A DNA stretch of 18,732 nt from an uncultured Blautia sp. (GCA_946629475.1 CAMOXX010000027.1:1-18732), one strand, 5' to 3'. Counted from the stretch's first letter, positions 1 to 7,424 are shown. Notes: generated by a model from the sequence alone, not told the origin. A program made the numbers and translations.

Positions 1-239
1 CAGTTGTCTCTTCCGCTGCTGTGTCTTCCTCTTCTGCTTCCGCATCTTCCTGAGCCGCGGCGTCTTCCTCTGCAGCATCTTTCTCCGCTGCAGCGTCTTC
101 CTCTACTGCTTCGGCGTCTTCCTCTGCAGCAGCATCTTCTGCTGCGGCTTCCTCTTCAGTCGTCTCTTCCGCTGCTTCTGTGTCTTCTTCTGCTGCAGCG
201 GTTTCCTCCTCGCCGTCCTCTTCTTCCACGATTTCAATG
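1..239 (-). repeat. Degenerate Glu/Ala-coding repeat tract in foldase lipoprotein
   Basis: Irregular 15-18 nt units on the minus strand (variants of GCAGAGGAAGACGCC) encode AAEEDA-type runs from about residue 258 to the window edge. The composition is almost only Glu, Asp, Ala and Thr, so it is probably disordered and strongly acidic. The tract starts soon after the isomerase fold seems to begin, so it may be an insertion rather than a tail. Only the sequence left of the window can decide. Confidence 0.75.
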
Positions 240-1010
240 TCCTCATCAGAGGTATCCTTTACGGTCGTGTACGAAGCTGTAGACGCGCTGAGATTTTCAT
301 CCACGCTCTTGGCCGCCTCATCCATATCCTGAGACGGATCCTCCAGCATCTTGTCGAGCAGAGACTGCGCATTCTCGTGCGCTTTCTCCTTATCCTCATC
401 CGTCACTTCTTCACCGGAAGTGCTGAAAAGTACATACGTAAAGGAGGACTGATTCACTTCATCATCAGAGATCTCTACCGGTGCTTCGTCCTTCACGGCC
501 TTGTTCACAAGTGAGGTGTACGCTTCAAGCTCAAGGTAATCCTTCACCTGATCCTCGGTGACACCAAGAAGGGCGATCGTTTCATCCGTGTTGGCTTCCA
601 TGAACGCTTTTGCCTTTTCCGAAGCCAGCGAAGTGATCTCATCACTCAGGGAGACATTATAGTCCGCTGCTTTTTCCTTCGAAACGTACATGACCTTCAG
701 CTGATCAATCACAGAATCAATCAGCCCATCGCCGTTTGTCTTCCCCTCCTCAGAGGAATCCGCGTCCCAGTTGGGGGACATCACCGTCCCGTACATGTTG
801 GAATACAGCTGATACATGTACTCCTGGTTTCCCTGCTGATAGCGGGTCATCAGGCTCAGGATCCCCATGGGAACCTCTGTCCCGTCGATCGTCAAAGCAG
901 TTTTTGTTCCATCTACTTTCGCTTCCTTGCTCCCGCATCCTGCCAGAAGGCTGGCTGAGGTGATGCAGGCTACAGCACAGGCTGCGATTCTTCTCGTCTT
1001 CTCCTTCATG
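1..1010 (-). CDS. SurA/PrsA-like foldase lipoprotein, partial (C-terminus beyond window)
   Basis: The frame opens at an ATG (1008-1010) preceded by GGAGGA and stays open to the window edge, giving 336 visible residues. Residues 1-25 are a lipoprotein signal: basic MKEKTRR, a hydrophobic stretch and the lipobox LLAGC, with Cys25 the predicted lipidated residue. Residues 34-185 resemble the helical SurA/PrsA N-terminal chaperone region (TIDGTEVPMGILS, a helical stretch, then a VEISDDEVNQ linker). Residues 187-250 (FTYVLFSTSGEEVTDEDKE) look like the start of a parvulin-type prolyl isomerase domain. From about residue 258 the protein becomes a Glu/Asp/Ala tract of AAEED-type units that is still running at the edge. 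The expected role is folding of exported proteins on the outer membrane face. It follows mfd by 254 bases, a neighbourhood I recall from Lachnospiraceae. Isomerase activity cannot be judged because the rest of the domain is not visible. Confidence 0.82.
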
Positions 1011-1032
1011 ATATCCTCCGTTACTTATAGTA

Positions 1033-1053
1033 AGAACCTGTCATCGACAGTTC
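1033..1053 (-). other. Hairpin in leader of foldase lipoprotein
   Basis: GAACCTGTC, a short loop ATC and GACAGTTC pair as an 8-bp stem with one bulged C, about 22 bases upstream of the ATG at 1010 and just before its ribosome site. It could affect mRNA stability or translation, but this is only a structural observation. Confidence 0.35.
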
Positions 1054-1056
1054 CTA

Positions 1057-1072
1057 ATGAATGCGCGTTCAT
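1057..1072. promoter_or_regulatory. Operator-like 16-bp palindrome
   Basis: ATGAATGCGCGTTCAT is an inverted repeat with one mismatched pair. On the minus strand it overlaps the end of the candidate -10 element and the expected transcription start of the foldase lipoprotein. That is where a dimeric repressor could sit. No regulator family is recognised. Confidence 0.3.
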
Positions 1073-1099
1073 TTTAGCCGCACATGATTATCAGCGAAA
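1071..1099 (-). promoter_or_regulatory. Weak candidate promoter for foldase lipoprotein
   Basis: On the minus strand TAAAAT (1071-1076) could be a -10 element. The hexamer 17 bases upstream is TTTCGC (1094-1099), a poor -35. An alternative is TTTAAA, an 18-base spacer and GATAAT a little further upstream. A promoter is expected here because of the 254-base gap after mfd, but neither candidate is strong. Confidence 0.3.
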
Positions 1100-1113
1100 A
1101 ACCGCCATACTTT

Positions 1114-1131
1114 AAAGAGTATAAACTCTTT
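1114..1131. repeat. Perfect 7-bp inverted repeat downstream of mfd
   Basis: AAAGAGT, loop ATAA and ACTCTTT form an A/T-rich perfect stem. In the mfd direction no T-run follows the stem, so it is a poor terminator. It could equally be a protein site upstream of the foldase promoter. Confidence 0.35.
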
Positions 1132-1166
1132 TTCCCCATTCATCAAGTCCTTTTTGATTACAGCGC

Positions 1167-1250
1167 CGAAAGTCCTTTAAACCCATGCCAGGCTTGCCTG
1201 CAAATGGTCGAAAGTCCTTAAACCCATGCAGCCCTGCCTGCCGCAATCTG
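1167..1250. repeat. Two-copy 42-nt imperfect tandem repeat after mfd
   Basis: CGAAAGTCCTTTAAACCCAT at 1167 recurs as CGAAAGTCCTTAAACCCAT at 1209, a spacing of 42 bases. Each core is followed by a C/G-rich CCTGCC segment. On the minus strand each copy reads as a GCAGGC-containing stretch (a small stem in one copy) and then GCATGGGTTTAAGGACTTTC. A third degenerate trace, AAGTCCTTTTT, lies near 1146. The repeat occupies most of the gap between mfd and the foldase gene. Its function is unknown. Confidence 0.7.
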
Positions 1251-1264
1251 CTTCTGGCGGGTAA

Positions 1265-4200
1265 TCAATGGATCGTCTTCCGCAGGTCTGTGCAGAATTT
1301 CATCACCGCCTCCATCATATTTCCCTCCGGGCGGTAAATGAACCTTGGCCTGGCTCCTGCGCGGAACTCCAGCCTTCGCCGGTACCTTTCGAGAAACGGC
1401 GGAATGACCGACGGATCGATCCTGGCCTGCTCAAAAAGGGTAATGCTGACTTCCCTTCCATTCTGACGGATTTCCGTCACGTAGGCCTGATGCGCCTCCG
1501 CCTTTACGCGGGCTACAGCCAGAAGGTTCATTACTGTTTTCGGAAGATCCCCGAAACGGTCGATCAGCTCCTCCAGCATGTCATCGTAGTCCTTTTCGCT
1601 TTCAATCCCGGCGATCCGCTTGTAAATATCAAGCTTCTGGTATTCATTTCCGATATAGCTGTCAGGGATATACGCATCGACAATCATATCGATCGTGGTA
1701 TCAAAATCTCCAAGGGTCTCTTCTCCCTGGACCTCCCTGACCGCCTCGGTCAGCATCTTGCAGTACAGGTCATAGCCGACTGCGTTCATATGTCCGTGCT
1801 GTTCAGCGCCCAGAAGGTTTCCCGCGCCGCGAAGCTCGAGATCCCGCATCGCGATTTTAAAGCCGCTGCCGAGATCGGTAAACTCCCGGATTGCAGAGAG
1901 ACGCTTTTCAGCCGTTTCTTTCAGCATCCGGTTCTGACGGTACATCAGAAAAGCGTAGGCCGTGCGGTTGGAGCGGCCGATCCTGCCCCTGAGCTGATAC
2001 AGCTGGGCCAGGCCGTAGCGGTCCGAATCGTGGATGATCATGGTATTGACATTCGAGATGTCCAGCCCTGTCTCGATGATCGTCGTCGTGACAAGCATAT
2101 CGATTTCCCCGCTGATAAAGCGGTACATGACCCGCTCCAGTTCCCGCTCGCTCATCTGGCCGTGGGCAAAGTCGATTCTCACCTCCGGAAGAAGCTTCGC
2201 CAGGCGGTATGTCATATCCGCAATATCATTGACGCGGTTATAGACATAGAACACCTGCCCGCCCCGGCGCATCTCCCGCATGACGGCCTCGCGCACCATC
2301 TCCTCGTTGTACTCCATCACATAGGTCTGGATGGGCATTCTGTCCATCGGCGGTTCCTCCAGGACACTCATATCCCGGATTCCGATCAGGCTCATGTGGA
2401 GTGTCCGGGGGATCGGCGTCGCCGTCAGCGTCAGCACGTCCACATCCTGACGGAGCTGTTTGATCTTCTCCTTGTGTGTCACACCGAACCTCTGTTCCTC
2501 GTCGATAATCAGAAGTCCCAGGTTTTTGTAACTGACATCCTTTGACAGCAGGCGATGGGTACCGATGACAATGTCGACCTGGCCTTTTTTCAGGTCCTCA
2601 ATAACCTTTTTCTGCTGGGCAGGTGTACGGAAGCGGCTCAGCAGCTCCACACGGACCGGGAAATCCTTCATCCTTTGGGAAAAGGTGTTAAAGTGCTGCT
2701 GGGCGAGGATTGTTGTGGGAACCAGATACGCCACCTGCCTGCTCTCCTGTACCGCTTTAAAGGCCGCGCGGATGGCGATTTCCGTTTTTCCGTACCCTAC
2801 ATCCCCGCAGATCAGCCGGTCCATGATCTTCGGCCCTTCCATATCATGCTTGGTATCCTCTATCGCCGAGAGCTGGTCCTCGGTCTCCTCATACGGGAAC
2901 ATTTCCTCAAACTCCCGCTGCCATACCGTATCCGGACCGTAAACATACCCGGGCTTATCCTGCCTTGCGGCATAAAGCTGAACCAGTTCCTTTGCGATAT
3001 CGCGGACGGCGGAGCGTACCCGGGATCTGGTTTTGTTCCACTCCTGTGTACCCAGCCGGTTCAGAGCCGGAGGACGCGCTCCATCCTGCCCCGAGTATTT
3101 CTGCAGAGAATCCATCTGTGTAGCCAGGATATACAGAAAGCTTCCGCCCAGATATTCGATCTTGATATAGTCTTTCTGAGTGTAATTCACTTCCACCTGC
3201 TCGATTCCCCGGAAAATTCCAAGGCCGTGCCTCTCGTGGACCACATAATCCCCGACCGAAAGCTCCGAGAAATCCTGGATTCTCTGGCCGGAATAGTTTT
3301 TCTTTTTTCTGGGAGCCGTCTTCTGCCCGAAAATATCCGCCTCGCTGATCACAGCCAGGCAGATCAGCGGGTATTCAAAGCCTCTCCGGACATTTCCCTG
3401 CATGACCATCGTCTCACCGGGAGCCAGCACCCGGTCCGGATCCTTCCCGTAAAAGGCTGTGATTCCCTCGTCCTGCAGGTCCTTCGCAAGGCGTTCCGCC
3501 CTGGTCCGTGAAGCGGACAGAAGAATCGTCCGGTATCCCTGCGACTTGTATTTCCGAAGATCCTTTACCAGGTATTCAAAGCTGTTGTTGTAGGAACTTA
3601 CCGACCTCACTGTAAAACCGATCCGTTCGGTTATCTTCCACTTGTCCTGGGCAGGTTCGAGCGAAGACAGGGCGATGCATTTTCGGCTGTTCAGCCTTTT
3701 TCTGACAGCAGAAAAATCCCACAGCCAGTCCGGAACGGGATTTTTGCTCCCGCTCTCCTGACGATGGGTCCGGCTTCCGTCATATTCCTCCCAGGCGATC
3801 TCCCCCTGCTCAGCGAGCCTGCTCGGTTCGTCCAGGAAGACCATGCTGTCCTCACCCTCAAAATAGTCGATAAAAGACCTGCGGTTTCTGGAAGGGATGT
3901 CCTCCGCGGCCGGAAAAAGAGTCAGCTCCTCCAGATTTTCGATGGAGCGCTGGCTGCCCGAATCAAAGCTCCTGATCGAGTCGATCTCATCCCCCCAAAG
4001 CTCGATTCTCACCGGGTTTTCCTCCGTAAGCGGGTACACATCCATGATTCCGCCCCTGAAAGAAAACTGTCCGGGCATCTCTACCTGGGACGCGGGCTCA
4101 TAGCCGAGCGCCACCAGTTTTTTGCGGAACTCCGTCATATCCAGAGTTCCTCCCACATGGCAGGAAAGCAGTTTTTTCCCCACGGCAGAAAGAGGGGTGA

Positions 4201-4579
4201 GATAATCCATACACCCCTCAATACTTGTCACGACGGTGACTTTTTCATTCTCCAACAGCTGCCTGACTACCTGCATCCGCTGTCTTACCAGCAGGTTCCC
4301 ATGCACGTCGGCCTGAAAAAAAAGCAGATCCCGCGCCGGATAAAAACACACGTCCTTATCATAAAAACGGTAGTCCTCAAATAATTCCCTGGCTCTTTTT
4401 TCATCCTCACACAGGATCAGCATTCGTGCAAAAAGTCCAGAAAGCCCGAAAATCAGGTGGGCTTTCTGGGACTCCGTGCAGCCGGAAACCGACAGGATAC
4501 CGTCCCCGGTCAATGCTTTCTTCCGGACTTCCTCAAACTCTGACATCTCCTGCAGAGGTTTTAAAAACGAATTCATCAT
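1265..4579 (-). CDS. mfd: Transcription-repair coupling factor Mfd
   Basis: This 1104-residue protein (E. coli Mfd is 1148) is a DNA translocase that removes stalled RNA polymerase and recruits UvrA to lesions. Domains in order: degenerate UvrB-like N-terminal region (about 1-300); CarD-like RNA-polymerase-interaction domain at about 438-500 (VGDYVVHERHGLGIF); RecG/SF2 motor with Walker A GDVGYGKT (592-599), DEEQ box (693-696), motif III TATPIPRT (719-726), the TTIIETGLDISNVN segment and motif VI QLRGRIGRSNR (862-872); RGAGNLLGAEQHGH (917-930); and a C-terminal TRCF domain (about 970-1070). The start is MMNS at 4579. Its ATG overlaps the pth TGA in an ATGA junction, so translational coupling is likely. 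All motor motifs are intact. Confidence 0.98.
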   Translation of the reverse strand: MMNSFLKPLQEMSEFEEVRKKALTGDGILSVSGCTESQKAHLIFGLSGLFARMLILCEDEKRARELFEDYRFYDKDVCFYPARDLLFFQADVHGNLLVRQRMQVVRQLLENEKVTVVTSIEGCMDYLTPLSAVGKKLLSCHVGGTLDMTEFRKKLVALGYEPASQVEMPGQFSFRGGIMDVYPLTEENPVRIELWGDEIDSIRSFDSGSQRSIENLEELTLFPAAEDIPSRNRRSFIDYFEGEDSMVFLDEPSRLAEQGEIAWEEYDGSRTHRQESGSKNPVPDWLWDFSAVRKRLNSRKCIALSSLEPAQDKWKITERIGFTVRSVSSYNNSFEYLVKDLRKYKSQGYRTILLSASRTRAERLAKDLQDEGITAFYGKDPDRVLAPGETMVMQGNVRRGFEYPLICLAVISEADIFGQKTAPRKKKNYSGQRIQDFSELSVGDYVVHERHGLGIFRGIEQVEVNYTQKDYIKIEYLGGSFLYILATQMDSLQKYSGQDGARPPALNRLGTQEWNKTRSRVRSAVRDIAKELVQLYAARQDKPGYVYGPDTVWQREFEEMFPYEETEDQLSAIEDTKHDMEGPKIMDRLICGDVGYGKTEIAIRAAFKAVQESRQVAYLVPTTILAQQHFNTFSQRMKDFPVRVELLSRFRTPAQQKKVIEDLKKGQVDIVIGTHRLLSKDVSYKNLGLLIIDEEQRFGVTHKEKIKQLRQDVDVLTLTATPIPRTLHMSLIGIRDMSVLEEPPMDRMPIQTYVMEYNEEMVREAVMREMRRGGQVFYVYNRVNDIADMTYRLAKLLPEVRIDFAHGQMSERELERVMYRFISGEIDMLVTTTIIETGLDISNVNTMIIHDSDRYGLAQLYQLRGRIGRSNRTAYAFLMYRQNRMLKETAEKRLSAIREFTDLGSGFKIAMRDLELRGAGNLLGAEQHGHMNAVGYDLYCKMLTEAVREVQGEETLGDFDTTIDMIVDAYIPDSYIGNEYQKLDIYKRIAGIESEKDYDDMLEELIDRFGDLPKTVMNLLAVARVKAEAHQAYVTEIRQNGREVSITLFEQARIDPSVIPPFLERYRRRLEFRAGARPRFIYRPEGNMMEAVMKFCTDLRKTIH

Positions 4580-5151
4580 AAAGCCGGTTTCTTTCTATTA
4601 TAATGGTTCATTGCAGCATCTACGCCCTCAGCCATCATCAGCTCCACCGCATCCGCCGCTTCCGCAATCGCTTCGTCAGCCAGAACACGGTCCGGCGCGT
4701 CAAACCGGCTCAGGACATAGTCTGCCAGATCCCAGTCCTTCGGCTTTGCGCCGACGCCAACGCGGACCCGGCAGAAATCCTCCGTCCCGAGCTTCTGGAT
4801 AATATCCTTCATGCCGTTATGGCCGCCCGCGCTGCCTTTTTTCCGGATGCGTAGCTGTCCCGGCGCAAGGTCTATATCGTCATGGATCACTATAAGGTGC
4901 TCAGGACTGACCTTAAAAAAGGACGCCATCTGCTGAATCGGACCTCCGCTCAGATTCATATAGGACAGAGGCTTCATGAGTATCACACTCTGTCCGCCAA
5001 TCATTCCTTTCCCGTACATGGCATTGAATTTGACGCCGCTCTGCGGAATCCTGTGGCGTTCTACCAGAAGATCAATGACATCAAACCCCATATTGTGGCG
5101 GGTCTTCTGATACCTGCTGCCCGGGTTTCCCAGGCCTGCGATCAAAAACAT
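4576..5151 (-). CDS. pth: Peptidyl-tRNA hydrolase
   Basis: This 191-residue enzyme, the usual Pth1 length, cleaves peptidyl-tRNA dropped by the ribosome. Family signatures: FLIAGLGNPG with Asn9 at the N-terminus, TRHNMG with the catalytic His19, SYMNLSGG with Asn66, HDDIDLAPG with Asp91, and GSAGGHNGMKDII with Asn112. The frame could open earlier, at 5226, but the added residues are unlike any Pth and would overlap the upstream GTPase. The ATG at 5151 has GGAGGG nine bases ahead and gives the canonical N-terminus. It starts 16 bases after the GTPase stop and ends in the ATGA overlap with mfd. Confidence 0.97.
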   Translation of the reverse strand: MFLIAGLGNPGSRYQKTRHNMGFDVIDLLVERHRIPQSGVKFNAMYGKGMIGGQSVILMKPLSYMNLSGGPIQQMASFFKVSPEHLIVIHDDIDLAPGQLRIRKKGSAGGHNGMKDIIQKLGTEDFCRVRVGVGAKPKDWDLADYVLSRFDAPDRVLADEAIAEAADAVELMMAEGVDAAMNHYNRKKPAL

Positions 5152-5160
5152 ATTGTCCGG

Positions 5161-5166
5161 CCCTCC
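5161..5166 (-). promoter_or_regulatory. Ribosome-binding site fixing the pth start
   Basis: GGAGGG on the minus strand, nine bases before the ATG at 5151, supports the short Pth N-terminus over the longer open frame. Confidence 0.75.
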
Positions 5167-5167
5167 G

Positions 5168-6118
5168 TCAGTTGAAGTAGACCATCTCTTCCCGAAGAGG
5201 CTCGCATTCATTAACCTCGTCAGCATACAGAACCAGCCCCTTCCCTTTATACTCTCTGCGCTCTTCCACCTGGCCGCGTGCCGTCACAGAAACCCATGAG
5301 CCGGGTTTCAGGGAAGGAGCGTTGTCGCTCTTGCAAAGATAACCCAGAAACGTGGTGTCGTCCGCGCAGCATGTCATGGCTGTCCTTCCCGGAATAAAAA
5401 ACTTTCTTCCAAGTCCTCTGGGTTTCATAACCCTTGCTGTAAAACGGACTGTCTTCCCGTCATAATGATCCGGGTTGTCCATGGCATCCACAAACCAGAT
5501 GCCGTAGTCCTCCGGCAGAATATCAATTACAGGCGCATCCATGTCAAACGGCATCTCATCGCTGAAAATGTCGCTGATTTCTCCCTTTTCATCCTCAAAT
5601 ACGACCTCTGCCCTCTGATTTGCGACCTTGATCCCCCTGCGGTAGGAAGGCAGCGGGTCGCTCTTCAGACAGCGGTTGAAGATCACGAGGTCCGCATTGC
5701 GGACCATGTCCATAAAGAGAGACTTCATATTGTTGATGTAAACCTGATAGGTCCGCGCATCGGCGATGGTAATCTCCTGCTCAATGCTCCATCCCTTCGG
5801 CAGCTCCATCTTCTCAAAATCACTGACCAGCCACATTCCGTTGTACTCAACCAGAACGCGGTCCGGCTTGTGCAGCATATCCAGCGTAGCGAGCTTCTGC
5901 GGGGTAAAGTCCTCTTTGTCCGCAATAACCTCGACAACCGTATTGTCGCGGCTCAGTTTTCGGATATTGTACTCCTCCTCCCCCTCCTCGCAGAGGATCA
6001 GGAGGGTTTTTCCGTCAATCCGGAAATAATCCTGGTTCAGCGTAAAATTCAGGAAGGTTGTTTTTCCGCTTTCCAAAAAGCCCGAAATCACGTATACGGG
6101 GATTGTCATATCGTCCAT
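5168..6118 (-). CDS. CobW-like P-loop GTPase fused to a YcgQ/DUF1980-like C-terminal domain
   Basis: This is a 316-residue protein. Residues 5-160 form a CobW/UreG-type P-loop domain: Walker A GFLESGKT (13-20), Walker-B-like VLVEYNGM (88-95) and NRCLKSD (148-154) near the guanine-specificity position. The CxCC metal motif of COG0523 is absent; LCEEGEEEYN (42-51) lies in the switch region instead. Residues 219-316 look like the soluble C-terminal domain of YcgQ (DUF1980, TIGR03943): GKTVRFTARV, then GRTAMTCCADD (244-254), WVSVTARG (275-282) and a terminal MVYFN. YcgQ pairs with the predicted permease YcgR in the B. subtilis Zur regulon. No permease is visible here. ATG 6118 follows GGAGGAATT; a second ATG at 6109 would give an ATGA junction with the upstream gene. 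The metal-trafficking role is inferred. Confidence 0.75.
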   Translation of the reverse strand: MDDMTIPVYVISGFLESGKTTFLNFTLNQDYFRIDGKTLLILCEEGEEEYNIRKLSRDNTVVEVIADKEDFTPQKLATLDMLHKPDRVLVEYNGMWLVSDFEKMELPKGWSIEQEITIADARTYQVYINNMKSLFMDMVRNADLVIFNRCLKSDPLPSYRRGIKVANQRAEVVFEDEKGEISDIFSDEMPFDMDAPVIDILPEDYGIWFVDAMDNPDHYDGKTVRFTARVMKPRGLGRKFFIPGRTAMTCCADDTTFLGYLCKSDNAPSLKPGSWVSVTARGQVEERREYKGKGLVLYADEVNECEPLREEMVYFN

Positions 6119-7392
6119 AATTCCTCCAGTGCCTTTTCGTTCATCTTGGAACCGATCACGCAGAAGCGGCCGGTAAAGTCAGGAGCTCCCTCGCGGATCT
6201 CAATCTCCTCCGGAACCATATCAAAGTAGATCCATGTGCCGTCGTCCGACGGAAGCATGCCCTTGGCTCTCAGAATAATACCGTAATCCTCAGAGGACGC
6301 AAGCCTGTTCAGGATCGTCTCGATCTGCTCTCTGGAGTATTTCTTTACTGTCTCGCGGCCCCAGCTTGAGAAGACCTCATCCGCATGATGGTGGTGATGT
6401 CCATGATGATCATGGTCGTGATGATGCTCGTGGTCATGATGGTGCTCATGCTCTTCATGGTCGTGATGATGCTCATGCTCTTCATGATCGTGGTGGTGGT
6501 CGTGCTCATCATGGTCATGATGATGCTCGTGCTCTTCATGATCGTGGTGGTGGTCATGCTCATCATGGTCATGATGGTGCTCATGCTCTTCATGATCATG
6601 GTGGTGCTCATGCTCCTCGTGGTCATGATGATGCTCATGCTCTTCATGATCATGATGGTGGTCATGCTCTTCATGATCGTGGTGGTGGTCGTGCTCATCA
6701 TGGTCATGATGATGCTCTCCGGGTGCATGGACATGTCCGCACTCAGGGCAGACTTCCTCCTCGGCCATCAGCTCCTCGCTCAGATGCTCCAGCGATACCG
6801 GATTCTCCATAACCTCCAGAATCTTCTTCCCGTCAAGCTGCGCGATCGGTGTTGTGATGATTGCTGCCTTTGGATTCTTTTCACGGAGCATATTCATAAC
6901 CTCCGCCGCCTTCTCCTCATCTACGATGTCGGTCCGGCTCAGGATAATCGCACCTGCATACTCTACCTGATTATTGAAAAACTCGCCGAAATTGCGCATG
7001 TACATTTTGCACTTTTTCGCGTCGACCACGGTCGTATAGCTGTTCAGCTTCATCTCAACTTCCTGCTGTACGCCCTGAACAGCCTTGATCACATCCGAGA
7101 GCTTGCCGACACCGGAGGGCTCGATCAGAATGCGGTCAGGATGGTAGGTTTCCACCACCTCTCGGAGGGAAGTGCCGAAGTCGCCGACCAGCGAGCAGCA
7201 GATACAGCCGGAATTCATCTCCCGGATCTCAATGCCGGATTCCTTTAAAAATCCGCCGTCGATCCCGATCTCACCGAATTCATTTTCGATCAGAACAACC
7301 TGTTCTCCCTGAAGCGCTTCAGCGAGAAGTTTTTTGATCAGAGTGGTCTTTCCGGCTCCAAGAAAGCCGGATACGATATCAATTTTTACCAT
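6106..7392 (-). CDS. CobW/COG0523 GTPase with long His-rich metal-binding repeat
   Basis: This 428-residue protein is a G3E-family GTPase (CobW/YciC/ZNG1 group) that probably delivers or handles a transition metal in the cytoplasm. Visible motifs are Walker A GFLGAGKT (9-16), the switch segment ENEFGEIGID (36-45), metal-binding GCICC (62-66), Walker B ILIEPSG (88-94) and LSRTD (151-155) at the specificity loop. CPECGHVH (215-222) follows, then a His/Asp/Glu repeat (227-336), then the CobW C-terminal domain (about 340-428: SREQIETILNRL, GTWIYFDMVP). The frame is open to 7539, but the extra N-terminus is unlike the family. AAGGAGG lies nine bases before the ATG at 7392. The end overlaps the second GTPase by 13 bases. 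Zinc is the likeliest metal by analogy with YciC; nickel or cobalt cannot be excluded. Confidence 0.9.
   Translation of the reverse strand: MVKIDIVSGFLGAGKTTLIKKLLAEALQGEQVVLIENEFGEIGIDGGFLKESGIEIREMNSGCICCSLVGDFGTSLREVVETYHPDRILIEPSGVGKLSDVIKAVQGVQQEVEMKLNSYTTVVDAKKCKMYMRNFGEFFNNQVEYAGAIILSRTDIVDEEKAAEVMNMLREKNPKAAIITTPIAQLDGKKILEVMENPVSLEHLSEELMAEEEVCPECGHVHAPGEHHHDHDEHDHHHDHEEHDHHHDHEEHEHHHDHEEHEHHHDHEEHEHHHDHDEHDHHHDHEEHEHHHDHDEHDHHHDHEEHEHHHDHEEHEHHHDHEHHHDHDHHGHHHHHADEVFSSWGRETVKKYSREQIETILNRLASSEDYGIILRAKGMLPSDDGTWIYFDMVPEEIEIREGAPDFTGRFCVIGSKMNEKALEELWTI
6385..6714 (-). repeat. 27-nt tandem repeat encoding His-rich metal-binding segment
   Basis: Ten in-frame 27-nt units (6445-6714) encode HHHDHEEHE or variants (HHHDHDEHD, HHHDHEEHD), followed by a shorter irregular stretch that ends in five His. 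It spans residues 227-336 of the GTPase and holds about 65 His. Units differ at synonymous positions and at the D/E position, so the array is not freshly duplicated, but such repeats commonly change in copy number. Confidence 0.95.
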
Positions 7393-7401
7393 AAAGTATA
7401 A

Positions 7402-7408
7402 CCTCCTT
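7402..7408 (-). promoter_or_regulatory. Ribosome-binding site fixing the His-rich GTPase start
   Basis: AAGGAGG on the minus strand, nine bases ahead of the ATG at 7392. It identifies MVKIDIVSGF as the N-terminus rather than any upstream start in the longer frame. Confidence 0.85.
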
Positions 7409-7410
7409 CT

Positions 7411-7424
7411 GTAACATATATTAC
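7411..7424. promoter_or_regulatory. Operator-like palindrome over the GTPase -10 region
   Basis: GTAACATATATTAC is a 14-bp inverted repeat with one mismatched pair, covering the candidate -10 element of the metal GTPase group. Fur/Zur-family sites are A/T-rich palindromes of this kind, but the match to a known Zur box is not good enough to name it. Confidence 0.3.

Noticed and set aside
4..282. Plus-strand Leu/Pro-rich small protein
   Set aside because: It is the antisense reading of the Glu/Ala tract of the foldase lipoprotein.
1114..1131. Terminator for mfd
   Set aside because: The stem is A/T-rich and short, and no T-run follows it on the minus strand; kept only as an inverted repeat.
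1268..2545. Long plus-strand open frame (425 residues) inside mfd
   Set aside because: It lies opposite an intact, motif-complete mfd, has no recognisable domain, and is explained by the codon pattern of the real gene.
5152..5226. N-terminal extension of Pth
   Set aside because: It would overlap the upstream GTPase, does not resemble Pth, and the ATG at 5151 has a ribosome site and the canonical N-terminus.
6385..6714. Possible CRISPR array
   Set aside because: The 27-nt units are directly abutting, have no unique spacers, and keep a single open coding frame.
6366..6812. Plus-strand His/Asp/Gly-rich frame
   Set aside because: It looks metal-binding only because the repeat reads as His/Asp in this antisense frame too. 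It has no ribosome site, and the minus-strand GTPase explains the DNA.
6385..7248. Plus-strand frame rich in Met and Val over the His repeat
   Set aside because: It is the mirror translation of the repetitive CAT/CAC-rich array; the Met/Val run is an artefact of the repeat.
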